Part shown: one piece after another, positions 33,790 through 44,800 of the stretch
Numbering within the stretch: position 1 is the stretch's first letter
Layout: each line of letters starts with the position of its first letter
Assembly: GCA_023052935.1 (NCBI GenBank)
Contig: CM041294.1
Location: 12,200,414 to 12,264,413 of the forward strand
Reading direction: 5' to 3'
From: Piezodorus guildinii
Lineage: Eukaryota; Arthropoda; Insecta; Hemiptera; Pentatomidae
DNA length: 64,000 nt
Notes under the pieces: generated by a model
Databases searched by the model: none
Seen by the model: only the letters and a program-made list of their open reading frames with translations
Told to the model about the DNA's origin: nothing
Program-made: the position numbers and the translations under genes

Positions 33790-34400
33790 ATATAAATCGA
33801 TACTGCCTTTATTCATTTTCTTCCTGATCGTTTAAGAAGACAGTCACGGAGCTAGGGCAATATTTTACCATAAGCCCTAGGATCGGGGAGAGGGGGGCGG
33901 GAGAGAGAGAGGGTGAGAGGGTAATATTTGTCATGTCGGTGGGGAGTTGGGGGCTGTGCTTGATGAATGCCGGGCTGGCTTGAGGAACGACCTCTTCAAC
34001 CATCTTTCTCGTACAACTTTAATTGCTAATACACCCTCGACCAAGTTTGTTTCTTAATTGTCCGCTAGGTGGGAGGGGGGAGAGAGCCCTATAAATTGAG
34101 GGCCGGAGATTTACGCCCGGACTAAATTAACTGTAGAAGGGCAATCTAGGGCCGAAAGAGAGGAGGGCGTTAATGGTTGTGTCCCCGGGCCAGCTGGTAC
34201 ACGTGTTGTCGAAACTTCACAACCACTAAATTATATCAACCCCTCTCTTATCGCCTCTAATAGCACCACAATTAACTACCACAATTTAGCTCGTTAGGAG
34301 GGAAGCCTTTAATCTTTTCTCCCGGTCGACCATTTCTGTTGACACACTCCGATCGTCTTTTGATCACATTATGCTTTATAAAGGCTTATTAATTAGCACT
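33790..34400. promoter_or_regulatory. non-repetitive GC-richer island; candidate conserved element
   Basis: This is the longest stretch in the window without transposon similarity and with balanced composition. It holds GGGGAGAGGGGGGCGGGAGA, CCGGAGATTTACGCCCGG and CCCGGGCCAGCTGG, plus several TTAATTR-type AT cores. No frame on either strand looks coding. A regulatory or conserved non-coding role is inference from composition only. Confidence 0.3.
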
Positions 34401-34552
34401 GTCCCAATAATCAAATTTAGAAAATAATTTTCCATAACAATCTAATGTAAAACATTATTCTTCCTTTTGTGACTGACATGTAAATATCTATATAATTAGT
34501 TTTAATTTTTACAATTTGGCCCGTACACACAAAAAAAAAATAATAACATTTA

Positions 34553-35100
34553 TTGTTTCGCCGCTTTAGGCTACTTCAACACTTACTAGACAAACGATCA
34601 AACCTTCCTCTGAACTACAAAAGGCTCATCTGCATGACTATTATAAGACCAATCTGGACTTACGGAGTAGAGCTTTGGGGCACTACTAAACCATCAAATT
34701 CTTCCCGCATCCAATCCTTACAATCCAAAATTCTTCGTAAAATCCTCAACGCTCCTTACTTTGTCACGAATAAACTAATCCATAAAGACCTTAATGTTCC
34801 CTATGTTACTGATTTTGCCAGGACCAGGTATCAATCCTTCCTTGAAAAATTCCACTCGCACTCTAATCTATTAGTTTCAATCCTTTCTTCCTCTTCAATT
34901 CCTGATAATCCACCGAAGCGTCTAAAAAGAAGATGGCCTCGAGACCTTCTTGTTTAGACTCACTACTAAGGAGTGCTGCCAATGGGCAGTTTCTCTTCAT
35001 GTTTTTTTTCATGTATTTTATCATCCATCAGTATATCTACTTGTATAATAATATACAGTAATAAATTTCAATAAAAATATATTTAAAAAAAATAAAAAAA
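34553..35100 (+). mobile_element. LINE family B, intact C-terminal frame
   Basis: Frame 34553-34957 is uninterrupted: RLLQHLLDKRSNLPLNYKRL, RPIWTYGVELWGTTKPSNSS, LNAPYFVTNKLIHKDLNVPY, NPPKRLKRRWPRDLLV. The 3' UTR continues to an A-rich tail (35075-35103). Being open, it is among the youngest B copies, but it is truncated before RT. Confidence 0.85.
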
Positions 35101-35292
35101 AACCTTTACTTTCTGGGAGGTGGGATACTCAGTACTCCAATCATTAAAATATAAAAAAATCTTTATTTTTTTTCACTTTTATCAAATTTAAGTAATTTTT
35201 TCAATTAATTAAAGCTTCTTATTTATTGAGATAAAAAAATCTTGAAAATAATGAATAGTTCGATTAAATGGTTACAACTCATTTTAAAGATG

Positions 35293-36770
35293 AAAAAATC
35301 TAATGCGGGCAACACACGATTTTCACTTACCTCCGTTTTAAAAATCGATTAAAGAATTTGCAGATATAGTTAGAAATAAAAATGAGTGAAACCATTAAAG
35401 AAATAATTAAATTTAATTAATATAGAAACATGTGGTTTATTAAAAACTCTATTACATTGTTATCTAAAATAATCAGTTAGTTTGATCGGCTTTTTATCAA
35501 TCTTTGATAAATTTTACAAGCTTGTGTATAAGATAATATTTTTTCTAAAATTTTTCTCTTTCCAACGGTATATTATACGTATATATTACTGTTCTTATGT
35601 TCAAAAACAAAAAATTGCATAAAAAAAATATTGTTTTCAGTTTTCTCCTTTAGCTGTTTATCTATTGTATGTGGTCTCTATTAATATTGTTCATTTTGTA
35701 ACAAATTGTAATATATCTCAATAAATAAATAAAGTTGTTTATCAAATTCGCTCAACTTTCATATTTTCAATTTTCAATAGTTACTAGATAATATAGTTAT
35801 TTTTATAGAATCGACAAAATTGGAGGTACTTTAGAGAAAGAAAATTTAAAATATCGGCATTTAAGCCCTGTCAGACCATTTTATCAGAATAAAACCTACA
35901 TGACGTTTAAGCATATTAAATTTTACATCGATATAGCGAGTTTAATCAAAATCGGCAGAACCGGTTTTGAGAAAATCGTAAAAAGGTGCAAAATGCATAG
36001 TATAAAGTGTCTCTTCTGGTAAGCTCATTTTGATAAAAAAGGTTTTGTAATGTCTTGGGCGTATATTTGTCTTAAATATGAAATTTCAGTTTCATAGGAC
36101 GTTTTTGCCCGGGAGTTACCACACACACACAGGTATATCATACATGTATATTACTGCTCTTATGTTCAAAAACGAAAAATTGCATTAAAAAAATATTTTT
36201 TCTGTTTTCTCCTTTAGTTGGGTATCGAATTTATTCAATTTATATATTTACCAGTTTTTCATCAGCGTTAACAAGATAATCTAGTTATTATTATTAAATC
36301 AACAAAATTAAAGGTTCTTTAGGGGAAGACAATTTAAAATATCGGCATTTAAGTCCTGTCAGACCATTTTTATCTAAATTTTTATCTAAATACATGATAT
36401 TAGAGCCCATTAAATTTTACATCGATATAGCGAGTTTAATCAAAATCGTCGGAACCGTTTTTGAGAAAATCAAAAAAAGGTGCAAAATGCATGGTATAAA
36501 GTGCCTCTTCTGGTAGGCACATTTTGATGAAAAAAGTTTTGTCACGTCTCAGGCGTATAGATGTCTTAAATATGAAATTTCAGTTTCATAGGACTTACCG
36601 TTTCCGCCCGGGAGTTACCAAACACACACACACACACACAGACCTTTTTTCGGGACTTGGTTATTTGGACTCTGGGGACCCTAAAACGTGTATTTCCGTT
36701 GAAAACTGGAATTTGAAAATTTTCACGATCGTAATACTTCCCCTTACTATATATAGTAAGTGAAAGTAAA
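35293..36770 (+). repeat. Z repeat with internal partial tandem duplication
   Basis: The Z left end begins near 35298. The first unit runs to the CA tract at 36118-36132 (GGGAGTTACCACACACACAC). The sequence then jumps back to GGTATATCATACATGTATAT and repeats the right two-thirds through a second CA tract (36618-36640), to the palindrome TTACTATATATAGTAA and GTGAAAGTAAAA. The two halves differ at many positions, so the duplication is not recent. A 73-bp LINE tail is inserted at 35663-35735. Confidence 0.7.
35663..35735 (+). mobile_element. 73-bp LINE B2 3' tail insertion, 8-bp TSD
   Basis: TGTTTATC flanks it at 35655-35662 and 35736-35743. Its sequence (TTGTAACAAATTGTAATATA and an AATAAATAAATAAAG tail) matches the complement of the B2 3' end at 8015-8080. 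It is an extreme 5' truncation. Confidence 0.75.
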
Positions 36771-36774
36771 AAAC

Positions 36775-37435
36775 ATAAATAAAAAAATAGATAGTTTTAA
36801 TCTAATGCTAAAAAAATGGGAAAGTGATGGAAGGAGTAGGCATCTTAAACCAATATTGGCTTTAAATTGTGTAACTTTTCATGTAATACACCTTTTAGTG
36901 GTCACTATTGCATATCATCATGCTTAACATACATTAATTAATTAATTTGTTTTGATATTTTCTTCAATGTAATATTATGAAATGTATAATCCTCAAGCAG
37001 GTTTCATTAATTTTATTTGATAAAAAAGTAAAATAATTCTTTCTGGAATAATTCAAAATGATGTCGAACAATTTTAATCTATATGAGGGAATAATCAGCC
37101 ATTAATGACACTTTAATTGCAGTACTTCCAGTTATAATTAGGCTGTCATCTGTTGGCTTGGATAGATAAAATAAATACATTCCGGTATCGCGTGACAGAC
37201 CTCTTCACGTCAAATTATAATTTATCACCTGGTAAAATATAAATAAAGGAATTATTGAAGTCCAATAATGAAAAGATTAGCTTTTGAGTTTTGTTACAGA
37301 TAAAATATTTGTCAATGTATGTGCTTGGCTGAGTACAATATTTGGACATTTGAAGTATTTTTCATATCCCTTATCAGGTATTATTATTTAATTGTATTGT
37401 TAAATTAATTTTAAAGGTATTGTTATAATAATAAT
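36775..37435. other. no identified gene
   Basis: AT-rich unique-looking sequence with no motif recognised. Confidence 0.4.
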
Positions 37436-37772
37436 AGGCTTAGTGAACCCGAAGGTTCGATGTCGATACCACCAACTTCCGCCTACAAAGACTCGTCCAA
37501 TGTTCACCATTCAAGCCCAAGCTCCCGAGATCAGCCTTAACGCAATCCTCCCATCTCCGCTTCGGCCTACCTTTCGGACGCCTACCAGTCGGATCAGCAA
37601 ATACCAACTTTCTCGTAATCCGCTTGCCATCGAGCCCAACAACTTTACTCGCCCATTTGAGTCTCCGCGATGCAATCAGCTCAATTATATTCACAGGATG
37701 CAAGTTCCGCAATTCCGCGTTGTGCAACCTTCTAAACTCTCCAGTGGCCTCATCTCTCTTCGGACCAAAGTT
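37436..37772 (-). mobile_element. LINE family A copy 3, 3' end only
   Basis: Minus-strand frame 37727-37440: HNAELRNLHPVNIIELIASR, RLKWASKVVGLDGKRITRKL, RPKGRPKRRWEDCVKADLGS. The 3' hairpin has one changed base, and the tail TAAGCCTATTATTATT is present. It is cut off at ...FGPKRDEATGEFR. Its left border on the coding strand abuts the hammerhead-like palindrome. Confidence 0.85.
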
Positions 37773-37792
37773 GGTTCAGGGTGCAGTCAATA

Positions 37793-37957
37793 TAACACAC
37801 AAGTAAGCGTAAACTTAATTTATTGGTGCCGACGTTTCGGCCTAAATTATAGGCCTTCTCAGCTCACACAACCCCCCTAAAGTAGGCCTATAATTTAGAC
37901 CGAAACGTCAGCACCAATAAATTACGTTTACGCTTAATTGTGTGTTAATTAGCCACA
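37793..37957. repeat. palindrome of two hammerhead-like repeats
   Basis: The left arm is the complement of AGGCCTATAATTTAGGCC, GAAACGTCGGCACCAATAAA and onward. The right arm reads AGGCCTATAATTTAGACC, GAAACGTCAGCACCAATAAA. Arms are about 65-70 bp around a ~25-bp spacer. Stem II and GAAAC are kept but CTGANGA is degraded in both arms (CTGAGA, CCTAAAG). They share sequence with 32471-32550, including TTGTGTGTTAA. Confidence 0.6.
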
Positions 37958-37995
37958 GTAGCATAAAGTGAGGTTAAATAAGTAAACAAATGAAC
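37950..37995 (+). mobile_element. SINE S1 3' snippet
   Basis: ATTAGCCACAGTAGCATAAA and the AAATAAGTAAACAAATG tail. Only the S1 end is present. Confidence 0.6.
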
Positions 37996-38314
37996 ACATT
38001 TAAAAATCCTTCAATGGAAGAAATATAGAAAATTGAAGTTATAGGCAAGAAAAGCGAAAAAATCGATCAAGGAATATATTTATATAGGAAACTGGAAGTT
38101 GTGGATTTACCTATTAATATGTAATTGATTTATTTGAAAACATGTTTTCAAGAAAGTAATATTAAAAATCAACAATTGGTGTGCTGAATCATAAATGATT
38201 TAAAATATTACAGAGCACATAATTCAATATTTCTGGTAAATATCCGCTCTCTACTAAAATTTGTTTCAGATACTGTATATACTTAAAATTTGTATGTAGT
38301 TTTAATTCTTTTTC

Positions 38315-38599
38315 GGGATCACTTGTAGCTGGGTGACTAGCGTAACAGCCTCCTATGCTAAAGGTCACGGGTTCAAACCCGCAGGTGGTTCTAGGATTTT
38401 TTAATGGGAGTGAAAAATCCTTAGTTACGCCGTCCTTCGTAGGGGACGTTAAAAGGTGGTCCCGAGCCTGTGCGATGTCAGGTACTCGTTAAAGATCCCT
38501 ATCCTAATAAAACCTGGATCGGCAAAATTTAGGACTCCCATTGTAGCATCGTCCGATTAGCCATAGTAGCATAAAGTGACGTTAAATAAATAAACAAAC
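38315..38599 (+). mobile_element. SINE S1, full-length, 11-bp TSD
   Basis: AATTCTTTTTC flanks it exactly (38304-38314 and 38600-38610), giving a 285-bp unit. Head GGGATCACTTGTAGCTGGGT (box A), box B GGTTCAAACCC, AAATCCTTAGTTACGCCGTC, CCCGAGCCTGTGCGATGTCA, GCATCGTCCGATTAGCCATA and tail AAATAAATAAACAAAC. It is the best reference copy of S1. Confidence 0.92.
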
Positions 38600-38639
38600 A
38601 ATTCTTTTTCATGTAGCGAACAAGTAGAATTTCAAAGTT

Positions 38640-38828
38640 AGAAATAATGTAAATAACCAAAGACAAATAAATATTAAATAATAGAAATTTAGTAATTAGA
38701 ATAGATTAGGAAAAATTAAACGGGAAATGTATGTGCAGTATGTCCAATAGGAATTGCTAAGTATGCCGTGTAATGTAAGCAACACGAGATGTTTGGACAG
38801 CATTGCCAATGAATAAAGCATTTCTCTC
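38640..38828 (+). mobile_element. R2-like LINE 3' UTR copy
   Basis: ATAATGTAAAT..., then TATGTCCAATAGGAATTGCT and AAGTATGCCGTGTAAT, parallels 20745-20885 downstream of the R2-like frame. It ends AATAAAGCATTTCTCTCTC. Confidence 0.5.
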
Positions 38829-39033
38829 TCTACCTATATATAGTGACGTTATAATCATTATAGACAATTAACACCTAATGGTTCTGTTATTAATTATTTG
38901 GAAGTTTGTTTAATCAGTGAGAAATTTAATAATTATTAATATGATATGACGGATCTAAGCTAAATTGTATTTTAGCGTTTACATTCAAATTTCTATATAA
39001 TTTGACTTTGACAATACATTATTCCTGGTAGGG

Positions 39034-39138
39034 ATCACTTGTAGCTGGATGGCTGGGAGGCATAACAGCCTCCTATGCCGAAGGTCACGGGTTCAAACCC
39101 GCAGGTGGAGTAAAAAATCATAACTAAGGATTTTTAAG
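39034..39138 (+). mobile_element. SINE S1 head fragment, rearranged
   Basis: Head GGGATCACTTGTAGCTGGAT and box B GGTTCAAACCC are intact. After GCAGGTGG the body is replaced by short inverted AAAATC pieces. Confidence 0.7.
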
Positions 39139-39320
39139 AACGATATAGACTTAAGGAGTAGAGCTATGGGGTATGAGCTAATCACGAAACTCAAAAATGC
39201 CAAGCGGCAAGGTCTGGCGGATTTCAAATGGATTGACCCGTATCGAAAACTTTTATATAAATATTGTAGTTTAGGTATGGCTTGATTTTTTTTCTTTATT
39301 TCAAAACAATATTTTGATTT
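39139..39320 (+). repeat. second copy of the LINE B-X composite
   Basis: GACTTAAGGAGTAGAGCTAT, then GGTATGAGCTAATCACGAAA, continuing to AAACAATATTTTGATT. It matches 24963-25140 across the junction between family B and the unexplained MRYELITKL segment. After this the copies differ. 39321-39580 is unassigned. Confidence 0.7.
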
Positions 39321-39580
39321 TTGATGTTTGGAAGGTTTACTTACAAAGCTGCTGTCGAGGTATGGCTGTTATAATAGCGTGGATAAGGAAAGAATTCGCC
39401 CTGCGTGGTAGTAGCACGACAGTAGCGAAGGTTAGAAGGAGAGAAGGTACAAGAAGGAAGTGAAGTAAGGATAGACCACATTATGTAACAAAGGCAGAGT
39501 TAATCTGACCTAAGGAGATACCACTTGGGTGATCTAAAGAGCTGTGCCAGCTCTTGGGGATGATAGTCATCCATGTCATT

Positions 39581-40916
39581 AATTGAGACGTTGATTTCCA
39601 AAAGGTACTAAAGGACATTTTTTTCAAAGTTGATATTTTCACATATTTGTATTCTAATGGTTTGGTTTTATCTAAATCCGTCATCAAATTTTATCCAAGA
39701 AACATAAAAATCCTTTAAAAAAGTCTTTAAAAATTTCATTTCATTCCAAAAGGTACTAAATCCACATTTTATTTCATTCCAAAAGGTACTATATCCATGT
39801 TTCGTTCCAAAAGGTACTATATCCTATGTAAACAGATATAACCTTTCCTTTCATTTCCTTCCAAAAGGTACTATATTTCCTACTAAACGGCAAAAGCACC
39901 TAACCGCGTAATATATCACCATTAATTTATTGTTTTAATGATTTTATGCATTTTTATTGGTTCATTGAGCACGTCTTGAATCACCGCTATTATTTTGATC
40001 ACTAGTTTTAACCTAATAATCAGTTTTTAGGCTATTTGAAACAACTTAGTTGGGTCGCTTTGGTTCTTTTAGGTTGTCAATTAAATTAAGTTTTTTCATA
40101 GTATTTCTTCTTGCAGCAACATAAATTTGGTTTAAATTTTTTCAGAAACTCACATTTTAATAGAATAATGGTATTTTATGCAGCAAATAGTTGGAATTAG
40201 CATTCCACGAACTTGCTAAATATGTGAAGAAAATCCGTGCATGATCTAACTTAGTAGTCGATTTTTTTATGTAAAATAAAAGCTCAAAAGTTATTATTTA
40301 TCAGAATCTATGGTTAAATATTGTATACACGTCGTTAATAATATAATTAAATTTGCTAAATTCACACAAATAGTAAATACAAGTTCAAAACAGACATCAT
40401 AATTACATACTTTCTTATTATAGTGCCATAAATAGATATACTGTCCTTTGAATATTCACTTTCTTTAGGAATAATAGATAATCAATGTAATTAACCAACA
40501 AAGAAAGATGTTTCTCAGAGGGAGAATAAGGAAATATACATAACTTAGTAATTAACGATATAAAGACGTTAGTTATCGGTAATGTTGGATCAGGAAGGTT
40601 ATAGTGACTGTTACCAACTTACCTCGCGTTATATTCTTCCAAAAAGTACTATATCCCTTTTAATTCGTTCCAAAAAGTACTATATCCATGTTTCGTTCCA
40701 AAAATACTAAATCCATATTATATTGTTTAAAAGTCATCGGAAAAGTGCAATAATTTGGAAAAATGAGTTGGTAACACCTTTATAAATCAACTTTTGATTT
40801 TAATAAAAAAAGAATCACGTAAATTAGGCCAATAATAAATAAATGACAGATTTTTGCGTTTCCTGTAAAATTCTCTAAAGTGGATATAGTACCTTTTGGA
40901 AATCAACGTCTCAATT
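39581..40916. mobile_element. undescribed TIR element with nine iterons
   Basis: 39581-39610 and 40887-40916 are perfect 30-base inverted repeats beginning AATTGAGACGTTGATTTCC. AATT at both edges could instead be a 4-bp target duplication, leaving 26-bp TIRs starting GAGACG. The unit TTCCAAAAGGTACTATATCC or a close variant recurs near 39597, 39744, 39777, 39805, 39859, 40637, 40668 and 40696, and inverted at 40882. The repeats cluster in the two subterminal zones. The interior is AT-rich without an ORF. Subterminal arrays of this kind serve as transposase-binding sites in known cut-and-paste transposons. Inference: non-autonomous and fairly recent, as the TIRs have not diverged. Superfamily is not assigned. 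Confidence 0.75.
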
Positions 40917-41324
40917 GCTGGTGAGAGCTATGCTTCCAGACTAGGGTCTTGGCCCTAGATCAAATTACCTTGAGTGCTTTATTTATTCTCATAAAACAGT
41001 TATATTGATATAAATATTTATAATGACATTAATTAGTAACAATATACAATATTATTTGATATAGCGTCTTCTTATATTTGGCCTGTAAGCCATATGGACG
41101 CCGCTAGCGCTATATGTGAGCGAGCGTGTGTAGCATCCACCACACTACTATTAAAACCGTTATTTATTGCTCAAATTTTAATTCGTTGATGTTTATTTCA
41201 AAGGTTTGGTCGTTTTAGTGTGGTCTAGTAAATATAGAACTATTCTACTGTTCTTTGGGTCCCCAAACAAAACCTGAGAGGACAAATACCTGGTGGCTAA
41301 GCGTGCTCTAAGTCTAATGCACTC
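40917..41324. other. no identified gene
   Basis: Contains TGGACGCCGCTAGCGCTATA near 41096-41115 and unique-looking sequence. There is no repeat or coding match. Confidence 0.35.
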
Positions 41325-41484
41325 CCTCCTTGCACCACAGTTTGCCATAAAGCAATATGAATCTCTATAAGCAGTGAATTCTAGACCCTCACGGGGTTGG
41401 TTGTAGAAATACAGTTGTTTTTTTTTCGAACTTGAAATTGCAACTAACTTATAGAGCGCTTATTTAACAACACGTTGAGGGATC
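41325..41484 (+). mobile_element. LINE H tail
   Basis: TTGCACCACAGTTTGCCATA through TTATTTAACAACACGTTGAG matches 25730-25872, the last part of LINE H. The upstream RT is absent. Confidence 0.75.
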
Positions 41485-41748
41485 ACTTGTAGCTGGGTGG
41501 TTAGCATAACAGCCTCCTATGCCAAAGGTCACGGGTTCAAACCCACAGGTGGCCCTAGGAATTTTTAATGGGAGTAAAAAATCCTTAGTTATGCTGTCCT
41601 TTGGAGGGGGCGTTAAAAGGTGGTCCCGAGCCTGTGCGATGTCAGCTACTCGTTAAAGATCCCTATCCTAATAAAACCTAGTTAGGCAAAATTTAGGTCT
41701 CCCACTGTAGCGTCGTCCGACTAGCCATACTAAACAAACAACATCATT
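41485..41748 (+). mobile_element. SINE S1, abutting LINE H tail
   Basis: Complete head (GGATCACTTGTAGCTGGGTG) and box B (GGTTCAAACCC), standard body, slightly shortened 3' end (AGCCATACTAAACAAAC). No separate target duplication is seen between it and the LINE H tail. Confidence 0.85.
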
Positions 41749-41872
41749 CCTGAATGTTTTGAAAATTCTATAAAGTTTTGATATATTTTTATCCGCTTGC
41801 AACTAAGAGATATTTATTTTTTCTATCTGTTTGCCATAAAACTACAACTACCGGTCCAGAACTTATTTTGTA

Positions 41873-41898
41873 ATATATATATATATATATATATATAT
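41873..41898. repeat. (TA)n at 3' edge of LINE E
   Basis: About 13 TA units directly before the (ATGA)n tail of the minus-strand LINE. Confidence 0.9.
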
Positions 41899-44800
41899 GA
41901 ATGAATGAATGAATGAATAAATGCTTTATTTACATAATATACAAAATAGTAATAACATATATATACATTTTTTTGAGATCAAAGCCCACAAGACAATGGC
42001 GTTAAGCCGTCTGTCGAGTTGCCCCTTTTTCTTTTCTTTTTTTAGTTTTGATAGTAATTTATATTTTTAGTAATGTTATGATTTATTTTTATTGATTGTA
42101 AAAACTTAATAATTGAAATGCTGTACCAAAAAATTTCTGTATTTTAATGATTTATTTAAATATGCTGCAAATTTAACCCAATCTAGCCCATTTAGTCTAT
42201 CTATTATCTCTTCTTGAGTTAACTTATATTTTCTTAAGTATTTCATCCTGAACTCCTTTAAGACAGGACATATTGCCAAAAAGTGGTAGGTATCCTCTGG
42301 CACATTTAGGTTGCACATAGCACAGATAGGTACCCTATCCCTCCTCCATGGCTGACAATTAAGTCCCATCAGTTCTCCTCTTGCTTTAAATATCAGAGAT
42401 TTATTATAAAGACTAAGGTTGTTGTGGTGGATGTAGGAAATAGCTATTTCAGGATCAAGTTTTGCATATAACATATGAAATTGGCTATTGCTGGCTGCGG
42501 ATATCATTTCTGTTCGGATTTTTGTTTCCATTTTATTAATGAGGTAGTCCGGATTCATTTTTTTAATGGTTTCTTTATTAATTTCTATTTGTAGTTGGTC
42601 ACCTATTTTCATTATTTGCATATACCATGATATCTTTTTTTCTATTACAACTTGTGTTAAGAAATTCGTTAATCTACTTGCAGGGTGGCTTTCTAATACT
42701 TTACGGATATATTTTAGATGTAATTTTAAGGTATAACTGTAGAGGGGAGAGGTGGCAGTTTCTAAATATAATATGTAATCAGGCGTGTTCTGTGGGAGAT
42801 AAAAGAGCCTTTTTATGAAGTATTTTTGTACCCTTTCTACTTCCGGTAAATTCAAATATCCCCATACCTGAGCTCCATAGCAAACCACCGCTCGTAGGGC
42901 GCTGTTAAAAACTTGCATTTTTTTATTTACTGGAATATTTTTATCATCTATAATTTTTTTCCATACACTATTTATTGCAAATTTAGCTTTTATTACTTTT
43001 TCTCTATTGTTCATTTTAAAGTTGAATGTTGGATTGATGTTTATTCCTAAATATTTATAATTATCAACGCAGCTCACTTTTTGTCCTTCGAAATACCATT
43101 TCTCATTTTTCTTTAATCTTCCCCCTCTTTTTCTGCACACCATAATTTGGGATTTATTGAGGTTAACTTTAAGATTCCATTTCTGGCAATATATTTCCAA
43201 ATCTCTTATCATTAATTGTAGGGAAGTAGGTGAAGAGGCTAAAAGCACAATGTCGTCGGCGAACATCAATGTTTTAATTTTCCATTTATTTATAATAATT
43301 CCACCACATAAATCATCTTCCAGATCATTAATGAATATTGTGAATAGTGTGGGACTTAGCAGACATCCTTGTTTCACCCCCATTTCGTAAGGGAAGGCAG
43401 TTGAGAGTCCATTCTTACTCCAAATCTTTGTATCCGAATTATTATAATAATTTTTTAAGATATTAATAATTTTGGTTGAAATGCCTAGCAGGGATAACTT
43501 GTAAAATAATGCATTTCTGTCTATACTGTCGAATGCCGCTTGGAAGTCCACAAAAAATAAATAAACTTTTTCATTTTGACTGAATTTAATATTTATAATG
43601 TTGTATAAATTAAAGATATTGTCTATGGTGCTGTAACCTTCTCTAAACCCCGCTTGCGTTTCTTTTATAATATTTTTTTGCGTTAGCCACCTTTTTATTC
43701 TCTCCATAACCACACCCGTGAACAATTTAGCAACTGTATTAAGTAAGGATATGCCTCTGTAATTCTTCACTTCATTTGGGTCTCCCTTCTTGTATATTGG
43801 AAAAATAAGACTCTGTTTAAACATTTTTGGCACTTCTTCTTTGTCCCATATTTTATTAAATAGACCTTCAAGAAGAGAGACGAATTCCTCAGGTAGATGT
43901 TTCAAAAATTCAAAAGGGATACCATCTTGTCCTGGGGCTTTATTATTTTTACTTTTTTTTATTATATTAATTATTTCCCCTGAGCCGATTCTGCTATCCA
44001 ATGACTCTTCATAAATATAAGGTTCTGCATAATGTATGGGTCCAGATAAAAGAGGTGGATTTAGAAGTTGTTTGAAGTGGTACACCCACCGGTCAATAGG
44101 TATGTTGGGGTTACAAATGTAAGTTTTCTTCCTCAAAGCATTGATACTTTCCCAGAAATCTTTGTTGTCCTTTGCACCTTCTATTTTTGCTACTAATGAT
44201 TCATAAAAAGATATTTTCTTTCTTTTACATAATGTTTTATAGTTTTTGTTTTCAAGTAAATACCAGTTTTTCATAAGAACTGAGTTTGTTTTTCTGAATA
44301 AATTTAAAAACTTAAAAGAGGTTTTTCTACTTCTATAGCATTCATTATCGAACCATTTCTCTCCTGTTTTTGGTTTATGAAAAAAATTATTTTTGCCTGC
44401 AGCTTGCTTAATGAGACCTATAAATCTTTCTAGTAACAAATTCACATCATTTACTTTAAATTCATCCCATTTTATACAAGTTTTCAAATTATGTATGAAA
44501 TTTATTTCTTGTTCTTTGTTCCACAATAGTTTCGGTAAAAGTGGTATTAGCCTGTTATTATTATCTACATTTAAACCTGCCAGAATTAATTTTATCGGTA
44601 GGTGATCCGAAAATGTTTCCGGAATAATTTCGAAATGTCTAATATTTTTTACATAGCTAATAGATGCCATGCCCAAATCAATGACGGAAGATCCTCTGGC
44701 GGATATAAACGATAGCTCTCCTTCCTCATCTCCAAGCGTTCTTCCATTTAAAATAATAAAACCATGATCTTCACAAAATTCCGCAACTTTAATTCCTCTT

